A DNA stretch of 64,000 bases, taken from assembly GCA_963663845.2 (NCBI GenBank), contig OY760650.2, positions 4,030,001 through 4,094,000 of the forward strand, in the 5' to 3' direction. The notes under the pieces were generated by a model. That model had not been told where the DNA came from. It saw nothing but the letters and a program-made list of their open reading frames with translations, and ran no database searches. The translations under genes were made by a program, and so were the position numbers. The DNA is from Versatilivorator sp963663845 (GTDB lineage Bacteria > Acidobacteriota > Terriglobia > Versatilivoradales > Versatilivoraceae). Positions 32,318-39,397 of the stretch are shown piece by piece (the first letter of the stretch is position 1; each line of letters starts with the position of its first letter).

Positions 32318-34072
32318 GTGACCCAAGCTGATCATATGCCCAGCTATGAACATAACAAACTGTTGGAGCGCATCTCGCAACTCGACGAGTTACCAGTTGA
32401 CGCTGCTGCCTTCGAAACCTGGATAAAGGCTGGCGGGCACTTATTGTTGTTGAAAGAAAATGCTCAGAACGAGGATCTGATTGTTTATGCGTCGGACGAA
32501 TATACGTTCATTCACGCCGTGGTGGTCAGTGAGCAAAGCCTTGCTATTTTGGATCAGGACGCCTTGCTAGGTTGGAGTGGCGATCCCTTCTCCGGTCGCG
32601 CGGGGTATGCTTGGGGAGGGGACAGAAACGACGTCTGGATCGAACGAGCCGGCTTCGATTTCGGCGCCAAGACTTTACAGGACGCTCAGCAGATGGTGTT
32701 TGCCCGTGACTTCGAGGGTATGAAAGGTAAGGGACGTTCATATTTTGAGATTCTACAAGAGTACGCGCACGTCACAGGCATCCACTGGCGTCCAGAACAG
32801 TATTCCTACTGCCGTTTCGATAAACACGGAGACTTGGACCATGTTGTGTCGATTACGTCCAAAGAGATGCCGCGAGACGTGACGCTCGTAACGTTTAAGC
32901 GCGAACCGTTGGAGCAGTATCTGGCCGCTTCAGGATCGGTTTTGGTTCGGATGTTCGACTTCACACTCTTGAGACAAGACAATTTCACTGTGTGGCCTGA
33001 CGTCCCCGAAAACGTTGTCAGGGAGAGCAACTTATTCTTCTATCGACAAAAGGTCGATTCTGGGAAGGCAGCATACACGCGGGGTGTGCAAATCATTCCA
33101 CCCAGTCGCCCAAAGGCCAGAATATTTTCATCAATGAAGGAAAGCTGGTCTGGACGCCAAGAACGACAGCATGCTGAATTCATAGTGTTGGATTGGCGTA
33201 ACAAGTGCATCACAAAAATTTCGACTGATCCGGCAGCCTCAACCAATTACTTTCAAGCTAACGAGAACAACCGCCCGTTTGAGGTCTCGCCTGCATTTTT
33301 TCGGCCCGAGGTTCTGTTGAAATACAAGGGGGATCGGGACAAGTACACCATAGATGAAAGACACAGAAACATCCGTTGCCGAAACGCTTGGATGTTGCGA
33401 AGTTATGATGTTAACGAAGCAGGTCAAGTTCACGTCTACATCGTTGACCTCCGAGGTCTTCCGTATCAGGAGCAGCTACATTGGGCGAGCTTCAATGAAA
33501 AGCCCAAGACTGGCATTTCCGAGCGTGCTCTGGAAAATGACTTCAAAGGCGAGTGGTCCTTATTCATGGACCCTCTTCAAAGTGTTCTGTCAATCGTCGA
33601 GCGATGGGTTAAATCCGGCTTGACGTGGTGGAAGCTTCGTGATGAAGCGCTGCTTGAACGTGTCAACACACCTCGTACGGCTAGCAGCGATGAATGGGCA
33701 GGAGCGTTCATGGACCTCTCAAAGCTGGTCATCGAGGGCTTTCAGGTCAGAGTTATTCGCGCACGCCTTAAGGAAATGAACATTGCCTTTGACAAAGATG
33801 AGAAGAGCATAGCATTGATCGAAAAATTACTCCGGGCGCGAAGCAAGATCGACCAAGAACAGAGACTTGGTGGGCTGAGAACGGTTCAACTCATTAGGTC
33901 CAAGAAGAGTGCTCATTCCGGTAGTAGTGAGGCTGGCTATTTGGCAAATGCCGCTTTGAAAGAACATGGGACGTACTCTGCTCATTTCGAATACGTTTGC
34001 AGAAATGTCGCATCTGAACTCAACCTGATTGAAGGCACCTTTAGTCAGATGCAGAACGGAGCAGACAAGTAG
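32318..34072 (+). CDS. Unrecognised 584-residue protein in the defence island
   Basis: A soluble, charged protein without signal or membrane segment. The N-terminal half starts MTQADHMPSYEHNKLLERISQL; the segment HLLLLKENAQNEDLIVYASDEYTFIHAV looks beta-rich; the C-terminal ~180 residues are helical and basic (RARLKEMNIAFDKDEKSIALIEKLLRARSKIDQEQRLGGLRTVQLIRSKK), with a final histidine-bearing stretch NAALKEHGTYSAHFEYVCR. I recognise no family. GTG 32318 has GGAGAAA 9 bp upstream; ATG 32336 is the alternative. Its last codons (ADK, stop) lie inside the 5' end of a hicB remnant, so the gene end was set by recombination there. AT-richer than the flanking chromosome. Confidence 0.7.
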   Translation: MTQADHMPSYEHNKLLERISQLDELPVDAAAFETWIKAGGHLLLLKENAQNEDLIVYASDEYTFIHAVVVSEQSLAILDQDALLGWSGDPFSGRAGYAWGGDRNDVWIERAGFDFGAKTLQDAQQMVFARDFEGMKGKGRSYFEILQEYAHVTGIHWRPEQYSYCRFDKHGDLDHVVSITSKEMPRDVTLVTFKREPLEQYLAASGSVLVRMFDFTLLRQDNFTVWPDVPENVVRESNLFFYRQKVDSGKAAYTRGVQIIPPSRPKARIFSSMKESWSGRQERQHAEFIVLDWRNKCITKISTDPAASTNYFQANENNRPFEVSPAFFRPEVLLKYKGDRDKYTIDERHRNIRCRNAWMLRSYDVNEAGQVHVYIVDLRGLPYQEQLHWASFNEKPKTGISERALENDFKGEWSLFMDPLQSVLSIVERWVKSGLTWWKLRDEALLERVNTPRTASSDEWAGAFMDLSKLVIEGFQVRVIRARLKEMNIAFDKDEKSIALIEKLLRARSKIDQEQRLGGLRTVQLIRSKKSAHSGSSEAGYLANAALKEHGTYSAHFEYVCRNVASELNLIEGTFSQMQNGADK

Positions 34073-34265
34073 TTATTTACCCGGGCGAAGATGGCTATTG
34101 GGTAGCTGAATGTCCAGTTTATCGGGTTGCATCAGCCAGGGAAAAACCAGGCAGGAGGCCATTGTCAATATCGAAGAGGCCATTGAAGGTAACATTGTCT
34201 CTCTTGAAGAAGACGACCTGCCGGTTCCTGAAGAACGCTTTGAGACATTCGTAGTAGTCGTATGA
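34063..34265 (+). pseudogene. hicB remnant, copy 2 (frameshifted)
   Basis: Aligns to the intact hicB at 22972 from AGACAAGTAGTTATTTACCC onward. One base is lost after GAATGTCC (around 34110), breaking the frame in the ECPSLPGC loop. Downstream it reads QGKTRQEAIVNIEEAIEGNIVSLEEDDLPVPEERFETF in a shifted frame and stops at 34263-34265. It retains a C-terminal end that the intact copy lacks. Confidence 0.8.
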
Positions 34266-34440
34266 GTAATTTGAGCACATTGCCGAAAATTTCAGGGCGA
34301 GCCTGCACAATGACAGTGTTTTCAGCAGTCCGAGAGATCGATCTGACCGTATAAGCATGCCCAAGCTTATCGGCCTCAGTCATCCGTATGCAGCCCGTGG
34401 GTAGGAGAAGCGGTTCTCACATCTCAGGTGAGGGTCAGGT
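34262..34440 (+). pseudogene. hicA-like remnant after hicB copy 2
   Basis: ATG 34262 overlaps the hicB stop (ATGA), a usual hicB-hicA coupling. The reading MSNLSTLPKISGRACTMTVF resembles the HicA start (LPxISGRECVKAL), then stops at 34352-34354. Farther on, RRSGSHIS recalls the R-x-x-GSHI motif with the HicA catalytic histidine. The match is short, so this is tentative. The rest to 34557 shows no gene. Confidence 0.45.
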
Positions 34441-34557
34441 GAGGGCGAGCACATCATAACGACAGGGGGACATCAGCAATTGACAGAGACCGGAAACGGT
34501 CATTAAGCTGCTTTCTGTAAAGTGTCGATCACTTCTATTTGGTTTCGGAGGGTGGAA

Positions 34558-34773
34558 ATGTCACGAGATACATTCAAGTACCATTTCAAAAAGGGAAACA
34601 AGATTCTGCATACGGGCATCACCAATGATCTTGATAGGCGCGAGCTAGAGCATAAGCAGACCTATGGAAATAGCGGACATATCAAGCAGGTGGGTCGCGC
34701 CACTACTCGTGATGCTGCTCTGAAATGGGAAGGCGAGCAAGCGGAACGTGGCCAGCCCACCAGGCGAGGTTGA
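34558..34773 (+). CDS. Small GIY-YIG-like protein
   Basis: A 71-residue protein: SRDTFKYHFKKGNKILHTGITNDLDRRELEHKQ resembles the start of GIY-YIG domains (Y-x-x-K-G-N-x-I-x-x-G-I-T-x-D-L-x-x-R-x-x-EH), ending HIKQVGRATTRDAALKWEGEQ. The catalytic glutamate of full nucleases would lie beyond its end, so it may be a minimal or binding version. ATG 34558 follows CGGAGGGTGG. It is followed 5 bp later by a small membrane protein; the two are probably cotranscribed. Confidence 0.7.
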   Translation: MSRDTFKYHFKKGNKILHTGITNDLDRRELEHKQTYGNSGHIKQVGRATTRDAALKWEGEQAERGQPTRRG

Positions 34774-34778
34774 CCGTG

Positions 34779-34958
34779 ATGGACGTTACCTTTCAACTGC
34801 AGATCATCTCCATATTTATGGCCATTATCGGCGTCGCTTTACCCGCGTTGATTGCAATTGTGGGGTTTGTGTACGTGAGGTCCTTGAATGAGAGGATAGA
34901 CAACCTTTCCGATCAGATCGACCAATTGTGGGATCACCTGTCCGGCTCCAAATCTTAG
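34779..34958 (+). CDS. Small single-pass membrane protein
   Basis: 59 residues: MDVTFQLQIISIFMAIIGVALPALIAIVGFVYV forms one membrane helix, then a short coiled coil (LNERIDNLSDQIDQLWDHL). The start at ATG 34779 follows GCGAGG. Function unknown; pairing with the GIY-YIG-like gene suggests a linked role, which cannot be tested here. Confidence 0.6.
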   Translation: MDVTFQLQIISIFMAIIGVALPALIAIVGFVYVRSLNERIDNLSDQIDQLWDHLSGSKS

Positions 34959-35016
34959 CTGGGGCTGCCGGGGAAAAGTCTAAGGAAACTTCAAATCACA
35001 ATCGCCCACGGCTTCT

Positions 35017-35139
35017 TCAAGACGGCTCAACAACCGCAATGCCGCAATAGAACTGACCTGAATTCAGGTCTTCGGAAATAATCCGCGTACAGTCGGCCCT
35101 CTCCGCAGCGGAAATGAGCAAGGAATCCCGATAGCTGAT
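35017..35139 (-). pseudogene. PIN-domain (VapC-like) toxin remnant
   Basis: On the minus strand the sequence reads ISYRDSLLISAAERADCTR then IISEDLNSGQFYCGIAVVEPS and stops at 35017-35019. This is the C-terminal third of a PIN-domain toxin, with the SYxDSLLISAAE helix and the SEDLNxGQ motif. The 5' part is missing; it ends where the third hicB copy begins. Confidence 0.7.
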
Positions 35140-35278
35140 GTGAGGCAAGTAGTTATTTGCCGGACGAAGATGGCTATTGGGAGGCTGAATGTCCCAGTTT
35201 ATCCGGTTGCATCAGTCAGGGAAAAACCAGGCAGGAAGCCATTGCCGATATCAAGGAAACCGTTGAAGGTTACATTAA
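35138..35278 (+). pseudogene. hicB remnant, copy 3 (frameshifted)
   Basis: Matches the intact hicB for about 140 bp. One base is lost near the start codon (ATG-TGAGG) and another near 35157 (ATTTGCCGGACG for a 21-base stretch), so the front is out of frame. From there DEDGYWEAECPSLSGCISQGKTRQEAIADIKETVEGYI reads in one frame. Similarity ends at 35278, directly before the DUF2442 gene. Confidence 0.8.
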
Positions 35279-35289
35279 CGGAGATCGGC

Positions 35290-35598
35290 ATGAGCCATCC
35301 CATATATCGTGTGGTTTCTTTCGACAAACAGGCACCCTTTACGCTTCGAATTTGCTTCGACGACGGCACGGAACAGGTTATTGATTTCCAAGCCGTACTG
35401 ATTGGCGAATTGTATGGACCACTTCGTGACGCCTCCTTTTTCGACCAGGTTCAGATTGACCCTGAAGTCCTTACATTGGTATGGCCGAACGGGGCTGATT
35501 GGGACCCGGCTACTTTGCATGACTGGCCCAAACATCTCCCTGAGCTTCAGAGAATGGCCAGGCGCTGGTATCTTGCGCATGTGGAGACGAAGAATTAG
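35290..35598 (+). CDS. DUF2442 domain protein
   Basis: A 102-residue protein: YRVVSFDKQAPFTLRICFDDGTEQVIDFQAVLIGELYGPLRDASFFDQVQIDPEVLTLVWPNGADWDPATLHDW is a complete DUF2442 domain. Family members often sit next to DUF4160 or other toxin-antitoxin genes and may act as antitoxin components. ATG 35290 has ACGGAG 6 bp upstream. Here it adjoins a hicB remnant with no obvious partner. Confidence 0.85.
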   Translation: MSHPIYRVVSFDKQAPFTLRICFDDGTEQVIDFQAVLIGELYGPLRDASFFDQVQIDPEVLTLVWPNGADWDPATLHDWPKHLPELQRMARRWYLAHVETKN

Positions 35599-35707
35599 TC
35601 ACCGCTTAACCACGTTTTGAATGGAGACAGGGGGCCATCAGTTTGTAGAAGAATTGGAGATGAATCGCTGTGGATCGTGGACAAACGTGGAGAGAGCGAC
35701 GGCCGAC

Positions 35708-35921
35708 ATGCTAGTTGACAGGAATCCGGACATCCTTGGGGGGACTCCGGTTTTCGCTGGTTTTCGCTGGCACTAGGGTGCCCGTGCGCATATTGATGGA
35801 GTATCTGGAGGCTGGCGACAATCTCGACGATTTCCTGGATGACTTCCCCACGGTGTCGCGGAGGCAGGCCACAGCCTTGTTGGAACGCGCAAGAGCGTTG
35901 AAAAACTTACCCGGCACCTGA
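35708..35921 (+). pseudogene. DUF433 antitoxin gene broken by a 10-bp duplication
   Basis: ATG 35708 opens MLVDRNPDILGGTPVFAG, the usual DUF433 start, but GGTTTTCGCT is duplicated in tandem at about 35747-35767, shifting the frame to an early stop. After the duplication, the second frame gives FAGTRVPVRILMEYLEAGDNLDDFLDDFPTVSRRQATALLERA, the rest of the domain. Deleting one 10-bp copy restores the gene. The partner toxin (commonly a PIN protein) is missing or may be the remnant at 35.0 kb. Confidence 0.85.
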
Positions 35922-36158
35922 ACGCCGAGGCCTGTCATACAGATCCTCTCGGATCCATGTTCGGGGACCCATATCGCGGCTTACTTTCTCGAACGTTTCC
36001 ATCAATCTGGCCGCGTCCGCTTTTCGTGCGGCGGCGTCTCTGCTGGCGATTGACCTGAGATAGTCCCTCACCATGGCCGTCAAGGTAGTATCCTTCTCGA
36101 TGGCGATCTTGCGGACCTTTTTCACGATTTCGTCTTCAATGCTCAAGGTGATTTTCAT
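35907..36158 (-). CDS. Small ribbon-helix-helix-like antitoxin
   Basis: 83 residues: MKITLSIEDEIVKKVRKIAIEKDTTLTAMVRDYLRSIASRD has a ribbon-helix-helix pattern (strand, two helices with TLTAMV turn), followed by DAAARKADAARLMETFEKVSRDMGPRTW. This is the layout of small antitoxins paired with PIN toxins. It overlaps the 3' end of the DUF433 pseudogene on the opposite strand by 15 bp. No toxin is encoded beside it: the 230 bp at 36159-36388 show no convincing gene. Confidence 0.7.
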   Translation of the reverse strand: MKITLSIEDEIVKKVRKIAIEKDTTLTAMVRDYLRSIASRDAAARKADAARLMETFEKVSRDMGPRTWIREDLYDRPRRSGAG

Positions 36159-36388
36159 TTCTGTCCCCGATTGAGACGCGGCATGTCCCGCATATTCAGG
36201 TCAAACCATTGTGAGGCCGTGCGCTCAATAGTCAAGGACCACCGCTCCTGATGGAAGGACCATCGCACATGCGGGAGTCTGTTGAACGAAGGCCGGCGAG
36301 TGTTCCTTTTCGGCGACTTCCCAAACAGGGCGTCTCGTGGTAGAACTTGGGCTGCCGGTGCAGGCACCCCCAATAGAGGAGGCAAACC

Positions 36389-37648
36389 ATGGCGTATCCT
36401 CGACTGATGAGAGTGGCTCAGCATTTTGAAGCGCCCACGGTGGATGACATTCCCGCGACCGTTCGCGAGGAGGTGGCCCGGCTCGACCTGGGGTCGCAGG
36501 TCAAGGCCGGTCAGAGCATCGCCATTTCGGTGGGCAGCCGCGGCATCGCCAACATCGCCCTGATCGTCAAGTCACTGGCGGACGAGCTCAAGGCGCTGGG
36601 AGGAAAACCCTTCCTGGTGCCCGCCATGGGAAGCCACGGCGGGGGTATTGCGGAAAATCAGCGAGGAATCATCGAGAGCTACGGGGTCACCGAAGAATTC
36701 ACCGGGGCGCCCATACGGGCCTCCATGGAGACCGTCGAGGTGGGCCGCACCGAGGAAGGGGTCCCGGTGCTGTTCGACAAGCTGGCCTTCGAGGCCGACC
36801 ACGTGGCGGTGGTCGCCCGGGTCAAGCCGCACACCGGCTTCAACGGCGAGATCGAGAGCGGCCTGCACAAAATGATGCTCATCGGGTTGGGCAAGCACAA
36901 GGGGGCGGCCCTCTACCACCAGGCCATCATTCACTACAGTTGGGACCAGATGGTCCGTTCCATTGCCCGAACGGTCATCGAGAAGTGCGGGGTGCTTTTG
37001 GGGTTGGGGATCGTGGAGAACCAGTACGACCAGACGGCCCGGATCGAGGCCGTGGCTCCCGGGGATTTCCTGGAGCGTGAAAAGGCGTTGCTGGTGCTGG
37101 CCAAGCAGTGGATGCCGAGGTTGCCCTTTAAAAACATCGATCTGCTGGTGGTCGACCGCATCGGCAAGGACATCAGCGGGGCCGGCATGGACACCAACGT
37201 CATCGGCCGCAAGTACAACGACCACAGGGCCACCGACGGCGAGCGTCCCAGGGTCACCCGCATCTACGTCCGCGACCTGACCGACGAAACCCACGGGAAC
37301 GCCTCGGGTCTCGGGATGGCGGAATACTGCCACCGCAGGGCCGTGGAGCGGATGAACCGTGAAGCCACCTACATCAACTGCATGACCGGCAATGCGCCTT
37401 CGGGAGCCTCGATCCCGATCACCTTCGACAACGACCGCAAGGCGCTGAGTCTGGCGCTGGGGACCGTAGGCCTGGTGGAGCCCGAGCAGGCCCAGGTCGT
37501 TCGCATTCACGACACGCTCGACTTGCGCCAGATCCTGGTTTCGGAGGCCTATCTTCCCGAAGTGGAATCGCGCAGCGACTTGAGCGTGGTGACCCCCCTC
37601 ACCGACTTGGAATTCGATTCCAACGGCGATTTCCTGCCCTTCGAATAG
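36389..37648 (+). CDS. Lactate racemase-like (LarA/DUF2088) protein
   Basis: A 419-residue protein with the LarA N-terminal fold: AISVGSRGIANIALIVKSLADELKALGGKPFLVPAMGSHGG and RVKPHTGFNGEIESGLHKMMLIGLGKHKGA. Known LarA uses a nickel-pincer cofactor bound to a lysine and histidines; the H-K pairs here (LHKMM, GKHKGA) could serve. The C-terminal half (DLLVVDRIGKDISGAGMDTNVIG; DLTDETHGNASGLGMAEYCHRR) matches LarA-like proteins of unknown racemase or epimerase specificity. No larB, larC or larE genes are here, so cofactor supply must come from elsewhere. Confidence 0.8.
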   Translation: MAYPRLMRVAQHFEAPTVDDIPATVREEVARLDLGSQVKAGQSIAISVGSRGIANIALIVKSLADELKALGGKPFLVPAMGSHGGGIAENQRGIIESYGVTEEFTGAPIRASMETVEVGRTEEGVPVLFDKLAFEADHVAVVARVKPHTGFNGEIESGLHKMMLIGLGKHKGAALYHQAIIHYSWDQMVRSIARTVIEKCGVLLGLGIVENQYDQTARIEAVAPGDFLEREKALLVLAKQWMPRLPFKNIDLLVVDRIGKDISGAGMDTNVIGRKYNDHRATDGERPRVTRIYVRDLTDETHGNASGLGMAEYCHRRAVERMNREATYINCMTGNAPSGASIPITFDNDRKALSLALGTVGLVEPEQAQVVRIHDTLDLRQILVSEAYLPEVESRSDLSVVTPLTDLEFDSNGDFLPFE

Positions 37649-37652
37649 CCGA

Positions 37653-37673
37653 AGCCGAGGGCCGACCTCGGCT
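37653..37673. terminator. Bidirectional hairpin between convergent genes
   Basis: AGCCGAGG (37653-37660) and CCTCGGCT (37666-37673) form a perfect 8-bp stem with loop GCCGA. It lies between the convergent LarA-like and aldolase genes. There is no T-run, so it may act on both strands without being a canonical terminator. Confidence 0.5.
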
Positions 37674-38710
37674 CAAGCCTTGGAAAGGGAGACGACCTCG
37701 TCCTCCATCACGGGGTTGTATTGGCCGTCGCGGGCCGCGCCGGTGCACTTGGAGCGGTGAAAAAAGGTCGCCTGCGCCTGGCCGGCGTTCTCGGCGCGAC
37801 CGTTCCAGGCCTTCAGAGTGGTTTCCTGCAGGGCCCTCCCATAGGAGAAGCTGAGCTGCCAGGGGGAAGGCCCCAGGGCGTTCATGGCCTGCAGGTTTTC
37901 GGTGGCCTGGAGCGGGGTCTGGCCGCCTGAAAGGAAAACGATGCCCGGCACCGCCGCCGGGACGCTCCGCCGGAAGCAGCGAAGGGTGGCCTCGGCAACC
38001 TCGCCGGGGCCGGCCTGCACGGGGCACTGCTTGCCCGAGATGACCATGTTGGGCTTGAGCAGGATGCCCTCCAGGTGAACTCGATGCCGGTGAAGCTCGA
38101 AGAAGACGGTGGCGAGGGTGTCGGCGGTGACCTCTTCGCAGCGCTCGATGGTATGACTGCCGTCCATCAGCACCTCGGGTTCGACGATCGGCGCCAGTCC
38201 GGCTTCCTGGCAGAGGGCGGCGTAGCGGGCCAGGCCTCGGGCATTGCCGTCGATGCAGGTGCGACTCGGAATCCCCTCGCCGATCGTGATCACCGAGCGC
38301 CACTTGGCGAACCGCGCTCCCAGGTCCCGGTACTCGGCCAGCCGTTCGCGCAGGCCGTCCAGCCCCTCGGTAATCTTCTCCCCGGGAAAGCCGGCCAGGG
38401 CCTTGGCTCCCTTGTCCACCTTGATGCCCGGAAGCACTCCTTTCCCCGCCAGGACTTCGGCCAGGGGAACGCCGTCGGGCCCGACCTGCCGGAGGGTTTC
38501 GTCAAACAGGATCACCCCGCTGATGAAGTCCTCCATTCCCGGGGTAGTGAACAGCATGCGACGGTAAAAAAGGCGGTTGGGCTCGGTCGATTTCACATGA
38601 ATGCTGTCGAATCGCTTCTTGATGGTTCCCGAGCTCTCGTCCGCAGCCAGAATTCCCTTGCCTTTCTGAACCAGGGCACTCGCGACGGACTCAAGTTTTG
38701 CTGTATCCAT
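37673..38710 (-). CDS. Class I fructose-bisphosphate aldolase
   Basis: A 345-residue aldolase of glycolysis and gluconeogenesis that cleaves fructose 1,6-bisphosphate. Family residues: GILAADESSGTIKKRFDSI near the start, the Schiff-base lysine K219 in HLEGILLKPNMV, and GIVFLSGGQTPLQATENL at the phosphate site. Length is typical for the eukaryote-like class I type, which occurs patchily in bacteria. It is cytosolic and monocistronic here. Confidence 0.92.
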   Translation of the reverse strand: MDTAKLESVASALVQKGKGILAADESSGTIKKRFDSIHVKSTEPNRLFYRRMLFTTPGMEDFISGVILFDETLRQVGPDGVPLAEVLAGKGVLPGIKVDKGAKALAGFPGEKITEGLDGLRERLAEYRDLGARFAKWRSVITIGEGIPSRTCIDGNARGLARYAALCQEAGLAPIVEPEVLMDGSHTIERCEEVTADTLATVFFELHRHRVHLEGILLKPNMVISGKQCPVQAGPGEVAEATLRCFRRSVPAAVPGIVFLSGGQTPLQATENLQAMNALGPSPWQLSFSYGRALQETTLKAWNGRAENAGQAQATFFHRSKCTGAARDGQYNPVMEDEVVSLSKA

Positions 38711-38843
38711 TTATTACCTCCACACTGTAGGTGTTTTCAGTTCAAGTATCAGCTAAGGGCTTTGAATGAAGTCAGTTACCTGTCCAACCCTCCCGGGCCT
38801 GCCCAAGCCTTCGGAATCGGGCCCAGTATAAACCAGCCTGCGG

Positions 38844-39021
38844 TCATACCCCAAGCGCCGGATGGAGCCGTTTCATATTGACGCCCGCGCCGCCGGCGGT
38901 GAACTGTCAGGCAACGTTGACGTGGAACCGGTCCGGTGATTCCCGCCAAGCGGCGACCTCGGCGCTCAGCACGTCGATGGAGTCGATGCGTTGACTCAGG
39001 CACCGGCGGATCATGTTGACG
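38844..39021 (-). pseudogene. IS630-family transposase C-terminal relic
   Basis: The minus strand reads VNMIRRCLSQRIDSIDVLSAEVAAWRESP then DRFHVNVA, a stop, and QFTAGGAGVNMKRLHPALGV. This resembles the end of IS630 transposases, where W sits before QFT; the codon is TGA here. The rest of the element is gone. The gap 38711-39397 otherwise shows only the promoter-like region noted at 39145. Confidence 0.6.
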
Positions 39022-39144
39022 GGGAATCACTCAAAGGGCTCGACGCCAGGGTTTGAAAGCACTTTGTGACACCCGCCGCACCGTCTCCTGTGACACTATG
39101 TCCACGACGTATCCCGTGCAAGGGGATATATGTGTGAATATGAT

Positions 39145-39172
39145 TTGATAATTCACAATGATTGTGTATTCT
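39145..39172 (+). promoter_or_regulatory. Possible promoter with a palindromic spacer
   Basis: TTGATA (39145-39150) and TATTCT (39167-39172) are 16 bp apart, with CACAATGATTGTG (39154-39166), a perfect palindrome, filling the spacer. The zone is much more AT-rich than its surroundings. The next gene starts 225 bp away, so the link to the ankyrin gene is uncertain. Confidence 0.35.
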
Positions 39173-39397
39173 GAAGCAACACAGACTGCCCCAGGATCGA
39201 GGCGGACGCGGTATGGCGGGAGGCGGCGAGAGCGGGTGAACACCGCGCCAGTGCGTACCAGGCGTGGGTATGTCGGGTTGTGCTGTGCGGGTTCGGAGGA
39301 TGGTTCAAGCCCTACCCTCACGAGCTAACTATCCCGGCCCCGGCGGCGGATGAATTCAGATCGAACTTTGGGGTAAACACACAGACGGGGATTCCTG

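Noticed and set aside
34119..34383. Minus-strand frames of 70-80 codons over the hicB/hicA remnants
   Set aside because: They are antisense to sequence that aligns with hicB and hicA-like motifs on the plus strand.
36159..36388. Possible small gene between the RHH-like antitoxin and the LarA-like gene
   Set aside because: Only a short minus-strand frame without a start signal or family match; no evidence of coding.
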